Origin: Marivita sp051859345
GTDB lineage: Bacteria; Pseudomonadota; Alphaproteobacteria; Rhodobacterales; Rhodobacteraceae
DNA length: 64,000 bases
Assembly (NCBI RefSeq): GCF_051859345.1
Contig: NZ_JBHYFV010000007.1
Coordinates: 62,001 to 126,000 of the forward strand
Direction of reading: 5' to 3'
Part shown: positions 8,799 to 17,599 of the stretch, piece after piece
Numbering within the stretch: the first letter of the stretch is position 1
Layout: each line of letters begins with the position of its first letter
Notes under the pieces: model-generated
The model's database searches: none
Told to the model about the DNA's origin: nothing
What the model saw: the letters and a program-made list of their open reading frames with translations, nothing else
Made by a program: the position numbers and the translations under genes

Positions 8799-9275
8799 CT
8801 ACTTGAGCTTTTGCGCGACGTTGTCCGCAAAGGCGTTGATCATGGCCTGATATACCTCGGTGCTGGCAATGGTCATGCTTTCCAGATCAACCTCCGGAGA
8901 GGTCGCCGACATGGCCTGACCGGCGGTTATGGACAGTTCGTATTCCTCGTTGTTGAGAAGGCCGGGAACACGGATTTCCACCAGTCCGGACAGAGTCGAA
9001 TCTTCAAGCGCGTAGGCGTTTTCGAATGCCGAAGCCAGCGCGACTTCATTGATGTCGACCACGACCTCTGCGCCGTCTTCGCCCAGTTGAGACGTGATGC
9101 GTTCGGCAATCGCCGTTTCAAGATCCGTGCCAAGCGACGTCCAGACCTGTGCCGCCTCGCTGTTCTCGATTGCGGGGAGGTCAACGGAGACATCAATCTC
9201 GCTGACGGTCTGCGCGGCGAAGGCACCGGTCGAAAAAACCGAAAGAGCGATGCCGGTTGCAAGGGTCTTAAACAT
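8799..9275 (-). CDS. Exported protein of unknown function
   Basis: 158 residues beginning MFKTLATGIALSVFSTGAFAAQ, a classical Sec signal peptide with cleavage expected after AFA. The start at ATG 9275 has GGAGA seven nt upstream; the open frame extends further, but that would bury the signal peptide. The mature part is acidic, with Glu/Asp-rich stretches around VDLPAIENSEAAQVW and VDLESMTIAST. I recognise no family; periplasmic location is inferred from the signal only. Similar small DUF proteins accompany LPS and wall genes in Rhodobacterales, but that is weak context. Confidence 0.7.
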   Translation of the reverse strand: MFKTLATGIALSVFSTGAFAAQTVSEIDVSVDLPAIENSEAAQVWTSLGTDLETAIAERITSQLGEDGAEVVVDINEVALASAFENAYALEDSTLSGLVEIRVPGLLNNEEYELSITAGQAMSATSPEVDLESMTIASTEVYQAMINAFADNVAQKLK

Positions 9276-9356
9276 GTCAATCTCCATGTGTTGCTGTGGG
9301 CTTTGAACCCGCGCCACATGAAAATCGTTCCCGACGTGGATTTTAGCTCCGGCGGG

Positions 9357-10019
9357 TTATTGCCGAGCATGCGCTTTGCGAAGTTCGTGCAGGACGCCGG
9401 ATTTCACCGCTTCGGCATGGATCACACCAAGCTGGGCGGGGATCTTTTCAAGACCCAGAATGTAGGCGATCGCAAACCGGTGCATCCCGCCGCCATCGCG
9501 CAGCGGCGTGCCGTCACGGGCGATGTGGACAAGGATACCGCCCTGTTCGCGTCGGGTCCGGTTGACCGCGCCGTGCGGGCGCAGGGTGCCGGTGCGCCGT
9601 GCTTCGTCATAAATCCGGTCAAGCTGGTCGTAGCGTGCGATCAGATCCTCGCGGGTACGGCATCCGTCGATCCGGCCCTCTTCGTCGATCCGTTTGAGCA
9701 TCCAGTCGAAAAGATTGGTGTTCTGCCACGGCACGCCCCGTTCGAAATGGTCACGGATGCTGTCCAGTTTGATCTGACTGCCGAAGGGTTTGCGTGACAG
9801 ATCCCAATCCCCGCGCGCCACAAGCCCGGAATGGCGCCTGCGAAACAGCGGAGCACCGTTCGAGGGGGCGGCTATGTACCAGTCGGTCACGTCGCGTGGA
9901 CGAATCCAGATCAACTCGTCGCTTTGCGGGGCATCAGCCCCGTACCGCACTCGGTTGACGACATCGCGCACCACCTTGCCCGGCAGCCCGGCCGCAAGTG
10001 CCTTTTTGACCTTTATCAT
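9357..10019 (-). CDS. ParB/sulfiredoxin-fold-like protein, paralogue A
   Basis: 220 residues from ATG 10019, which overlaps the stop of the upstream paralogue (ATGA). The centre has FRRRHSGLVARGDWDL and a DHFERGVPWQNTNLF stretch. The C-terminal third carries ILVHIARDG, then GGGMHRFAIAYILGLEKIPAQLGVIH, whose GG-HR-hydrophobic-LGL-IPA pattern resembles the ParB/Srx nuclease-like fold. No HTH is visible, so a DNA-partitioning role is not implied. About half of aligned positions match the neighbouring copy. Function unknown; I believe such proteins recur near glycan gene clusters. Confidence 0.65.
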   Translation of the reverse strand: MIKVKKALAAGLPGKVVRDVVNRVRYGADAPQSDELIWIRPRDVTDWYIAAPSNGAPLFRRRHSGLVARGDWDLSRKPFGSQIKLDSIRDHFERGVPWQNTNLFDWMLKRIDEEGRIDGCRTREDLIARYDQLDRIYDEARRTGTLRPHGAVNRTRREQGGILVHIARDGTPLRDGGGMHRFAIAYILGLEKIPAQLGVIHAEAVKSGVLHELRKAHARQ

Positions 10020-10675
10020 AGCGATTTGTTGCGGAGTTGTGCCAGCGCGTGGCGGTTGATGGCTTCTGGATGTACGACGCCAAGCTGTGCGGGGATACAT
10101 GTCAGACCCAATGCGCGGGCGATGCCCATGCGGTGGTTTCCGATAGCGCCGAAGATCGGTATGCCATGTCGGTCAAGGTGCACATACACCCCTCCGGGCA
10201 AGCGGGGTGTTCCAAAGCGGGCGACGGTCTCGTCGCGGAAACCATTTTTGCGGATATCCGAATAAAGCGCGTCGATCATTTGGTATCGCGCGATAATGTC
10301 GTCGAGGGTTCGGCAGCTGTCGAACTGGCCACGTTCGGCGATCACGTCCTGCATGCGTTCATAGACACCTGTGTCGGCCCAAGGCACTCCTTGCTGGAAA
10401 TGCGCGAGGCAGGCCGCGACCTTCCAGGACTCGTCAAGCGGTTCGGTGTGCTGATCCCAGTCTCCCGCCAGAACCATGCCGGAGTGACGCCGCCTGAAAT
10501 CCGGCGTCTGCGCGGGGTTGCGGGTGTAAACGCGGCTCAGGCATGAGGGGTCGATCCAGATCCGTTCCTGCGCGCGTGGGCAATCGACGCCACCCGAAAG
10601 GCGGTTCGCAATATCGCGCAACGGCCCTTGCAAAAGGGCAACAGCGAACGACGGGAATGAAAGAGTAAGGGGCAC
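10016..10675 (-). CDS. ParB/sulfiredoxin-fold-like protein, paralogue B
   Basis: 219 residues, the upstream member of a tandem pair. It shares FRRRHSGMVLAGDWD, HFQQGVPWADTGVY, a CRTLDDIIARYQMID segment and GNHRMGIARALGLTCIPAQLGVVHPEAI with paralogue A. An in-frame TGA two codons upstream forces the start to GTG 10675 or an internal codon; no clear ribosome site is seen there. Conservation of the HR in the ParB/Srx-like motif in both copies suggests a shared activity, possibly nucleotide or phosphate chemistry, but this is speculation. Location is probably cytoplasmic because there is no signal peptide. Confidence 0.62.
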   Translation of the reverse strand: MPLTLSFPSFAVALLQGPLRDIANRLSGGVDCPRAQERIWIDPSCLSRVYTRNPAQTPDFRRRHSGMVLAGDWDQHTEPLDESWKVAACLAHFQQGVPWADTGVYERMQDVIAERGQFDSCRTLDDIIARYQMIDALYSDIRKNGFRDETVARFGTPRLPGGVYVHLDRHGIPIFGAIGNHRMGIARALGLTCIPAQLGVVHPEAINRHALAQLRNKSL

Positions 10676-10706
10676 GATTCACATAATGTAAACGTCTTGT
10701 AAAATT

Positions 10707-11897
10707 TCAACCCCGTTCGAGGATTGCCCGGCCCGCTGCAACACCCGAACTCCACGCCCATTGGAAATTGTACCCCCCTAGCCAGCCGGTCACGTCCACC
10801 GCTTCGCCGATCATGTAAAGGCCGGGAACGTCGCGCGACATCATGGTTTTGCTGTCGATCCGGTCGGTTGCGATTCCACCCAGTGTGACCTCTGCCGTGC
10901 GGTAGCCTTCGCTGCCCGATGGCGTCAATGTCCAGTTGCGCAGGCGGTCCGTGATGTCGTCAATCCGTTTGTCCGAAAGATCGCCGACATTGCCACTCAG
11001 GGTCAGATCCCCTGCCAGAAATGCAACCAAACGCTCTGGCAGCACCTCTGCCAATGTTGTGGTCAGGTTCCGCTTGCCTTGGGTGGTGCGTGCGGTACGC
11101 AGGGTGCCTTGCAGATCGTGTTCGGGCAAAAGGTTCAGCGAAACGGAGTCGCCGTCTTTCCAGTAGCTGGAAATCTGCAAGATGGCCGGTCCGCTTAGCC
11201 CGCGATGGGTGAACAACATCGCCTCTTCGAATTCGGTTCCGTTGGCCGATGCCGTCACCGGCGTTGCCACACCTGACAGGGGGGCGAAGCGTTGGTCGGT
11301 AAAGGTCAACGGCACAAGGGCAGGCCGTGTTTCGGTCAGCACATGTCCAAACTGACGGGCTATGTCATAGGCAAGGCCCGTGGCGCCCATCTTGGGGATC
11401 GACTTGCCGCCCGTTGCCAGCACAAGATTGCGCGCCGTTATCCGGTGGCGTTTGCCCTCGCGGTCAAGGTCGGCGATGAAATGCGTTCCGTCATGGGTCA
11501 GCCCAACAAGCGAGGTTTGCAGCCAAAGCTGCGCCCCGGCACCTGTCAGTTCCGCGCGCAACATCTCGATGATCTGGGTTGCCTTGTCGTCGCAGAACAA
11601 CTGTCCCAGCGTCTTTTCATGCCATGCGATCTTGTGACGGTCCACAAGGTCAAGAAAATCCCACTGGGTGTATCGGCTGAGTGCGGATTTGTGGAAATGC
11701 GGGTTCTGGCCCAGAAACCGCGCCGGATCGGTGTGCATGTTGGTGAAATTGCAGCGCCCTCCGCCCGAGATGCGGATTTTCTCGCCGGGTGACTTGGCGT
11801 GGTCGATCACAAGCGTGGACGGTCCGGCCTGTGCCGCGCACATCATGCCAGCCGCGCCAGCGCCAAGGATCAATGTGTCGACCTGCATGGCGGGCAT
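10707..11897 (-). CDS. BaiN/HI0933-family FAD-dependent oxidoreductase
   Basis: 396 residues with an N-terminal dinucleotide-binding GAGAAGMMCA, the family signature GEKIRISGGGRCNFTN, the LVLATGGKSIPKMGATG segment and a C-terminal GEAVDVTGWLGGYNFQWAWSSG that closes the FAD site. These define the HI0933/YhiN family of soluble flavoproteins, whose physiological substrate is not established in most bacteria. ATG 11897 is used; MQVDTLI at 11888 is an equally possible start. It is the first gene of the minus-strand block between murD and ftsW, diverging from ftsW across 134 bp. Confidence 0.88.
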   Translation of the reverse strand: MPAMQVDTLILGAGAAGMMCAAQAGPSTLVIDHAKSPGEKIRISGGGRCNFTNMHTDPARFLGQNPHFHKSALSRYTQWDFLDLVDRHKIAWHEKTLGQLFCDDKATQIIEMLRAELTGAGAQLWLQTSLVGLTHDGTHFIADLDREGKRHRITARNLVLATGGKSIPKMGATGLAYDIARQFGHVLTETRPALVPLTFTDQRFAPLSGVATPVTASANGTEFEEAMLFTHRGLSGPAILQISSYWKDGDSVSLNLLPEHDLQGTLRTARTTQGKRNLTTTLAEVLPERLVAFLAGDLTLSGNVGDLSDKRIDDITDRLRNWTLTPSGSEGYRTAEVTLGGIATDRIDSKTMMSRDVPGLYMIGEAVDVTGWLGGYNFQWAWSSGVAAGRAILERG

Positions 11898-12031
11898 CCA
11901 TCACGGAACCGCTCGACGCGCAAGTGCCACACCGCGAATCATTGCACTGGATCGGTCGAATCATATCGGTTAGGATGGAGTCAAAGGCCCGGGAAAACAC
12001 GGGCGATTGAGGCAGTAGTAGCGGTGAAACC

Positions 12032-13198
12032 ATGACAGAGATGGTCTATGGCGCGGTTCCTTCGCGCGAAGGCGAACCTGTGTTGCCGAAGTGGTGGCGC
12101 ACGGTCGACAAATGGTCCTTGTCCTGCATTCTGATCCTGTTTGGCATCGGAATCCTGTTGGGGCTGGCCGCGTCGCCTCCGTTGGCAGAGCGCAATGGCT
12201 TTGCGGCCTTCCACTATGTGCAGCGCCAGGCGGTGTTTGGCGGTCTTGCGCTGGGTGTGATGATCTTCGTGTCCATGCTGGGCCCGGTCGTGGTGCGCCG
12301 CCTTGCGGTGATCGGATTCATCGCAGCCTTTATCGCGCTGAGTATGCTGCCTTTTTTCGGGACGGATTTCGGCAAGGGCGCGGTGCGCTGGTATTCTTTG
12401 GGGTTTGCGTCGGTCCAGCCATCCGAGTTTCTGAAGCCCACATTTGTGATTGTCGCCGCATGGCTTCTTGCCTCCAGTCAAGAGCTTGGAGGCCCGCCAG
12501 GCAAGACACTGTCCTTTGCGATCACTGTCAGCATTGTCCTGATGCTCGCGCTTCAGCCCGACTTCGGTCAGGCCTGTCTGGTGCTGTTCGGCTGGGGCGT
12601 GATGTATTTCGTCGCCGGTGCGCCGATGCTGTTGTTGATGATCATGGCGGGGTTTGTCGTGTTGGCCGGAACGGTCGCCTACCAGAATTCGGAACACTTT
12701 GCGCGCCGCATTGACGGCTTTCTCAGCCCCGAAGTCGATCCCACAACGCAGTTGGGGTATGCCACCAATGCCATCCGTGAAGGCGGGTTTCTGGGCGTCG
12801 GTGTCGGCGAAGGGCAGGTGAAATGGTCGCTGCCGGATGCGCATACCGATTTCATCATTGCCGTGGCCGCCGAGGAATATGGCCTTGTGCTCGTCCTGAT
12901 CATCATCGCGCTGTATGCGACCATCGTGGTCCGGTCGCTGCTGCGGCTGATGCGGGAACGTGATCCGTTTATCCGTCTTGCCGGCACCGGGCTGGCGTGC
13001 ATGTTCGGCGTTCAGGCCATGATCAACATGGGGGTTGCCGTGCGCCTGTTACCCGCCAAAGGCATGACCTTGCCCTTCGTGAGCTATGGGGGATCGTCCC
13101 TGATCGCCGGTGGCATCGCCGTGGGCATGCTTCTGGCCTTCACGCGCACCCGTCCACAGGGGGAAATCGGCGATATCTTGCGGGGACGGTTGCGCTAG
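12032..13198 (+). CDS. ftsW: Peptidoglycan glycosyltransferase FtsW
   Basis: A SEDS-family inner-membrane protein of 388 residues that polymerises lipid II at the septum with FtsI. About ten hydrophobic segments are visible after a cytoplasmic N-terminus. The loop GTDFGKGAVRWYSLG and the C-terminal signature LPAKGMTLPFVSYGGSS are characteristic. Start ATG 12032 follows 134 bp of spacer shared with the divergent flavoprotein gene, so it must have its own promoter rather than read-through from murD. murG follows after 88 bp containing two overlapping inverted repeats. Confidence 0.95.
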   Translation: MTEMVYGAVPSREGEPVLPKWWRTVDKWSLSCILILFGIGILLGLAASPPLAERNGFAAFHYVQRQAVFGGLALGVMIFVSMLGPVVVRRLAVIGFIAAFIALSMLPFFGTDFGKGAVRWYSLGFASVQPSEFLKPTFVIVAAWLLASSQELGGPPGKTLSFAITVSIVLMLALQPDFGQACLVLFGWGVMYFVAGAPMLLLMIMAGFVVLAGTVAYQNSEHFARRIDGFLSPEVDPTTQLGYATNAIREGGFLGVGVGEGQVKWSLPDAHTDFIIAVAAEEYGLVLVLIIIALYATIVVRSLLRLMRERDPFIRLAGTGLACMFGVQAMINMGVAVRLLPAKGMTLPFVSYGGSSLIAGGIAVGMLLAFTRTRPQGEIGDILRGRLR

Positions 13199-13210
13199 AG
13201 CCATCATCTG

Positions 13211-13243
13211 GGGCGTTTTGCGCCCGGTTTGTTGACAAACGGG
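13211..13243 (+). other. Overlapping inverted repeats between ftsW and murG
   Basis: GGGCG-TTTTG-CGCCC (13211-13225) is a perfect hairpin. Its right arm overlaps a second repeat in which GCCCGGTTTGT pairs with ACAAACGGGC with one bulged G (13222-13243). The two structures are mutually exclusive in RNA. They sit 44-76 bp before murG and could be a weak terminator/antiterminator or simply an mRNA stability element. Confidence 0.35.
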
Positions 13244-13286
13244 CGTTGGACAGGTCTCTGTCCTTCAATCGTTGGGTGGGGCGACC

Positions 13287-14405
13287 ATGAGCAAACCATA
13301 TTTGATCATTGCAGCAGGCGGCACCGGTGGACATATGTTCCCGGCTCAGGCTCTGGCCGAGGTCATGCTGCGTCGTGGATGGCGGGTGAAGCTGTCCACC
13401 GATGCGCGGGGCGCGCGCTATACGGGTGGGTTTCCGCATTCGACCGAAATCGAACAGGTCGCCAGCGCGACCTTCGCGCGCGGTGGTATCTTCGCCAAGG
13501 CGATGGTGCCATTCCGCGTGGTTGGCGGTGTGGTGTCGATGGCGTGGCGGATGCTGCGCGACAGGCCGGACGTGGTGGTCGGCTTTGGCGGCTATCCGTC
13601 CATTCCGGCGCTGGGCGCGGCGTGGATCTTGCGGCGTCCGCGTATGATCCACGAACAGAACGGCGTTCTGGGCCGAGTGAACGGGATTTTTGCCAAGCGG
13701 GTGGATCGCGTGGCCTGCGGGACATGGCCGACAACCCTGCCGGACGGAGTCGATGCCGTTCATGTCGGCAATCCGGTCCGGCTGGCCGTGAAAGAACGGG
13801 CAGGCGCGGGGTATATCTCGCCGGGTGATTACCCGATGTCGATCCTTGTGATCGGGGGCAGCCAGGGCGCGCGCATTCTGTCCGATGTGGTGCCGCCCGC
13901 GATTGCGTCCCTGCCGTTGGAAACGTTGCAGCATCTCCGTGTGAGCCATCAGGCGCGAGACGAAGACGGCGACCGCGTGGCGGCGTATTATGCGGAACAC
14001 GGTGTCGATGCCGATGTGCAGACCTTCTTCACCGACATCCCCAAGCGCATGACCGAAGCGCAGCTTGTCATCTCGCGCTCGGGCGCGTCGAGTGTCGCCG
14101 ATATTTCGGTCATCGGCCGCCCGTCGATCCTGATCCCCTTTGCCGCCGCAACCGGGGATCACCAGACGGCAAATGCCCGTGGCCTTGTCGAGGCGGGGGC
14201 CGCGATCCGTATTCCCGAAAGCATGCTGACCGTGGACAGCCTTGCCGAACAGGTTGCGGCGGTTTTGCAAAACCCCGATGCGGCTTTGCAAATGTGCCTT
14301 GCCGCCGTGCGCGCCTCCAAACCGAACGCCGCCGAAGACCTTGCCGCGCTTGTGGAAACACTGGCCGGCCGCGAACACCAAGACCCGGAAGGACAGACAG
14401 AATGA
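13287..14405 (+). CDS. murG: UDP-GlcNAc--lipid I N-acetylglucosaminyltransferase
   Basis: MurG converts lipid I to lipid II on the cytoplasmic face of the membrane. The 372-residue protein has the lipid-binding GGTGGH loop (residues 11-16), then VVVGFGGYPSIP, the C-domain glycine loop GGSQGAR, SRSGASSVADI and the PFAAATGDHQTANA sugar-nucleotide site. ATG 13287 (MSKPYLI) has a GGTGGGG ribosome site; the longer frame from 13272 is less likely. The stop overlaps the murC start (ATGA). Confidence 0.96.
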   Translation: MSKPYLIIAAGGTGGHMFPAQALAEVMLRRGWRVKLSTDARGARYTGGFPHSTEIEQVASATFARGGIFAKAMVPFRVVGGVVSMAWRMLRDRPDVVVGFGGYPSIPALGAAWILRRPRMIHEQNGVLGRVNGIFAKRVDRVACGTWPTTLPDGVDAVHVGNPVRLAVKERAGAGYISPGDYPMSILVIGGSQGARILSDVVPPAIASLPLETLQHLRVSHQARDEDGDRVAAYYAEHGVDADVQTFFTDIPKRMTEAQLVISRSGASSVADISVIGRPSILIPFAAATGDHQTANARGLVEAGAAIRIPESMLTVDSLAEQVAAVLQNPDAALQMCLAAVRASKPNAAEDLAALVETLAGREHQDPEGQTE

Positions 14406-15802
14406 ACGCCGCCACCAAACTGCCCGTCGATATCGGCGCCATCCATTTCGTCGGCATCGGTGGCATCGGCATGTCCGGCATTGCCGAAGTGCTGGTGAAC
14501 CTGGGATACACGGTGCAGGGGTCGGACCTGAAGGCGTCCAAGATCACCAACCGACTGGCCGATCTGGGCGCGCGCATCTTCGAAGGGCAAAGGGCCGAGA
14601 ACCTTGACGGGGCCGAAGTGGTTGTTGTGTCCACGGCGATCAAGCCGGGCAATCCCGAACTGGACGAGGCGCGCAAACGTGGCCTGCCGGTGGTGCGCCG
14701 GGCCGATATGCTGGCCGAACTGATGCGCCTCAAGTCGAACATCGCCATTGCGGGCACCCATGGCAAGACGACGACCACCACGATGATGGCCGAACTGATG
14801 GTGGCCGGGGGCTTTGACCCGACCGTGATCAATGGCGGGATCATCCACGCCTATGGCTCGAATGCGCGGATGGGGCAGGGCGAATGGATGGTGGTCGAGG
14901 CGGACGAGAGCGACGGATCGTTCAACCGGCTGCCTGCGACCATAGGGGTCGTCACCAATATCGACCCCGAGCATATGGAGCATTGGGGCGATTTCGACCG
15001 GTTGCGGCAGGGGTTTCAGGACTTCGTGTCAAATATCCCGTTCTACGGCATTGCCGTCTGCTGCACCGATCATGAAGAGGTGCAACGGCTGGTGGGCAAG
15101 GTCACGGACCGGCGTGTCGTGACCTATGGCTTCAACGCGCAGGCGGATGTGCGGGCGGTGAACCTGACTTATGAAAAGGGCGTCGCGCATTTCGACATCG
15201 CGCTTCAGACCGAAGGCGACGTGATCGAGGGCTGCACCCTGCCGATGCCCGGTGATCACAACGTGTCGAACGCGCTGTCCGCTGTCGCAGTGGCGCGGCA
15301 TCTGGGCATGAAGAAATCCGAGATCCGCGAGGCGCTGGCGGCCTTTGGCGGCGTCAACCGGCGCTTCACCAAGGTGGGCGAATGGAACGGTGTCACCATC
15401 ATTGACGATTACGGCCACCACCCGGTCGAGATCGCCGCCGTTCTGCGCGCGGCGCGTCAGGCGTCGGAAGGCCGCGTGATCGCGGTACATCAACCGCACC
15501 GCTATACCCGGCTGTCGAACCTCTTTGACGATTTCTGCGCCTGTTTCAACGAAGCGGACGTGGTGGCGATTGCCGAGGTCTTTTCGGCCGGGGAAGACCC
15601 CATTGAAGGCGCATCGCGGGATGACCTGGTGGCCGGTCTGATCCGCCACGGCCACCGCCATGCCCGCGCGATCCTGAACGAGGACGATCTGGAACGGCTG
15701 GTGCGCGAACAGGCGCGTGAGGGGGACATGGTGGTGTGCCTTGGGGCGGGCACGATCTCGGCCTGGGCCAACGGGCTGCCGGAGCGGTTGGCTCAGAATT
15801 GA
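14402..15802 (+). CDS. murC: UDP-N-acetylmuramate--L-alanine ligase
   Basis: MurC adds L-alanine to UDP-MurNAc using ATP. Its 466 residues include the Rossmann motif GIGGIGMSGIAE near the N-terminus, the Mur P-loop AGTHGKTTTTT (118 onwards), VVEADESDGSF, and NRRFTKVGEWNGVTIIDDYGHHP in the C-terminal half. It is translationally coupled to murG by ATGA overlap. In many relatives the next gene is DUF2484-murB; here a 1.7-kb unknown gene intervenes after a hairpin. Confidence 0.97.
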   Translation: MNAATKLPVDIGAIHFVGIGGIGMSGIAEVLVNLGYTVQGSDLKASKITNRLADLGARIFEGQRAENLDGAEVVVVSTAIKPGNPELDEARKRGLPVVRRADMLAELMRLKSNIAIAGTHGKTTTTTMMAELMVAGGFDPTVINGGIIHAYGSNARMGQGEWMVVEADESDGSFNRLPATIGVVTNIDPEHMEHWGDFDRLRQGFQDFVSNIPFYGIAVCCTDHEEVQRLVGKVTDRRVVTYGFNAQADVRAVNLTYEKGVAHFDIALQTEGDVIEGCTLPMPGDHNVSNALSAVAVARHLGMKKSEIREALAAFGGVNRRFTKVGEWNGVTIIDDYGHHPVEIAAVLRAARQASEGRVIAVHQPHRYTRLSNLFDDFCACFNEADVVAIAEVFSAGEDPIEGASRDDLVAGLIRHGHRHARAILNEDDLERLVREQAREGDMVVCLGAGTISAWANGLPERLAQN

Positions 15803-15836
15803 TCGCCGATCCTCCCGTGGTGGGAATGATCGGCGA
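15803..15836 (+). terminator. Hairpin after murC
   Basis: TCGCCGATC (15803-15811) pairs perfectly with GATCGGCGA (15828-15836), with a further TCCC/GGGA pairing inside the loop. It starts one base after the murC stop and is followed by CAATTTACC rather than a T-run, so strong intrinsic termination is uncertain. It marks the boundary between the mur operon and the unknown gene. Confidence 0.5.
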
Positions 15837-15880
15837 CAATTTACCTTGCCGTTGGTTTTGGTGGCGTCGATGATGCAGGC

Positions 15881-17554
15881 ATGATCAAAGCGTCTGAAAT
15901 CACAGACAAAGATTCGCTACAAGCGTGGCTTGAGACTCGGCAGCGGGTGGACTCAATTGCTATCGCGCACCGCGCTGCAATGCGTGTATTTTCCATTTGG
16001 GGGGCTTCTTTGAAAGAAAGATGGCACATCAACTTCGACGCTTCGATGATGATTGCCTTTCGGTGTGCTCTCTCAACTGGCGCTTCGCAGAATGCAGGAG
16101 CACTTGGAAAGCATCTTTTAGAGCGGTCGATTAGTGAAGGCTTTGATTTGACTCGAGCTTCGTGGTCGGCTCACGAAAACGGTTCCGGGTGGTCACAATC
16201 CGACGACAACGCATTTCGAGCTGCAAGTCATGCAGTTTTGTCGACGGCGGCCGCTACAGGAGAAACAAATGTTATTAGTCTGCCGGAAAATAAATTTGGC
16301 ACAGCTGAATTGAGCTCAATGGTCGTGCAGTACGCTGCCGATGCTGTATACTCCGTTTTGTCGAGTGAGCCCGAGATAGCACGAAAATCCCACGATGAAA
16401 TTTGGCGGTTGGCAGCTTCAGATGCAATAAAGGTCGAAGTAGGATTAAATCCCGCTCTTAACAACCTTTGGGAAGGCCGAATGCCTAATTGGTGTGCCAC
16501 CAAAGAGGCGAAGATGTTGTCGAATTGGGACACCGACCCCAAACCCCGTTGGGCGTTCTGGCGGCGTTGGTGGAACGGCGTCGTGACCGGTCGTCCGCTT
16601 GATCCGAAGTTGCAGTTGGCACTGGTCGAAGAGATAGACGACGAGACATGGCGCGACCCCGACAAAGTCGCTGCGCGGATTGTGGAGATTGAAGAAGAAT
16701 TCCATAAGTCGGCGGATGTCGATCTTTACACGGCGACATTGTTTGATTTCACGTTTGACAAGATGGCTGGCGTCATGCGGGCTGTTCCTCTCCCGCAGGA
16801 TTGGGAACATCTTGATGATCCCGACCGGCTCTCTGAATTCCTGAGGGACGCAAGTGAGCTTCGTGAAAAGCTTGACTTGATGTGCACCGCTTTGCGCGCC
16901 GAAGGACGGGCGATGCAAGGGGCTGGCATCGTCGCAACCTATGCAATCGCTGTTCTTGATGAACTCAAGCGCGCGGAAAACCTTGGCGAGTTGCGCGTTG
17001 GCATGTTGATGGAATACGGACGTATTCTTGAAAGCGCCGCAAACTCTGATGAGACCCATAAGGAGTTTGGTCTGCTTTCACCTGCTTTGAAAGCAAATGT
17101 GGAAAGCCTCCGCGCTCTTGTTCGAGATCACTTTGCCTACACGTTGGCCCGATCATCAGTTCTCAAGTCAATCCGTCTTGAAGACGACGCTGACCCTGTC
17201 AGGGTTTTGTCATTATTCCGCGACCTTGTTCTAGACGCAAAGGAAGCCCGCGCATCAAAGCTTGTGCCGATTTCAAGGGAAGATGCGGCGATTCTGTCGG
17301 ATATTCTTGATAGCGTGGATAACAAGATCAGGGCTTTGGCGGTCTCAGATGACGCCGATAATCGATCAAGTCTAAAGAGGGACATGGATTTCCAGATGGC
17401 AAAGGTCGGGGCGACCTATGCAGTCTACCGAGATCGTGCGAAAGCCGTGTCAAAGGGTGCCGAGGGTGTCAGTGATGATGTCTTGAAATGGTCTAAGCGT
17501 GGCGAGGGCCTATGGGCTTTGGCGCGACGACTTTGGGACAGTTTGTCTGGGTAA
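15881..17554 (+). CDS. Large unknown protein inserted between murC and murB
   Basis: 557 residues, no signal peptide or membrane segment, mainly helical and acidic. The clearest landmark is RWAFWRRWWNG (223-233) followed by TGRPLDPKLQLALVEEIDDETW and AARIVEIEEEF. A similar block of aromatic residues followed by an Asp/Trp-rich stretch occurs in many uncharacterised alphaproteobacterial proteins, as far as I recall, without a known role. The first third (15881-16500) is noticeably richer in A+T and in codons such as TTA, AGT and ATA than the surrounding mur genes, consistent with acquired DNA. ATG 15881 is used; no strong ribosome site is evident. Confidence 0.75.
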   Translation: MIKASEITDKDSLQAWLETRQRVDSIAIAHRAAMRVFSIWGASLKERWHINFDASMMIAFRCALSTGASQNAGALGKHLLERSISEGFDLTRASWSAHENGSGWSQSDDNAFRAASHAVLSTAAATGETNVISLPENKFGTAELSSMVVQYAADAVYSVLSSEPEIARKSHDEIWRLAASDAIKVEVGLNPALNNLWEGRMPNWCATKEAKMLSNWDTDPKPRWAFWRRWWNGVVTGRPLDPKLQLALVEEIDDETWRDPDKVAARIVEIEEEFHKSADVDLYTATLFDFTFDKMAGVMRAVPLPQDWEHLDDPDRLSEFLRDASELREKLDLMCTALRAEGRAMQGAGIVATYAIAVLDELKRAENLGELRVGMLMEYGRILESAANSDETHKEFGLLSPALKANVESLRALVRDHFAYTLARSSVLKSIRLEDDADPVRVLSLFRDLVLDAKEARASKLVPISREDAAILSDILDSVDNKIRALAVSDDADNRSSLKRDMDFQMAKVGATYAVYRDRAKAVSKGAEGVSDDVLKWSKRGEGLWALARRLWDSLSG

Positions 17555-17582
17555 TTTTAGATCGCCCGAAAACAGGGGCGTT

Positions 17583-17599
17583 GCCGCTCGGCGAGCGGC
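17583..17599 (+). terminator. Hairpin after the murC-murB insertion gene
   Basis: GCCGCTC (17583-17589), loop GGC, GAGCGGC (17593-17599): a perfect 7-bp stem 28 bp after the stop of the unknown gene, followed by AT-rich sequence without a clean T-run. It may close the inserted transcription unit. Confidence 0.45.

Noticed and set aside
15797..17565. GATCGCC direct repeat flanking the murC-murB insertion as an attachment site
   Set aside because: Only 7 bp shared, no integrase and no tRNA nearby; chance is enough to explain it.
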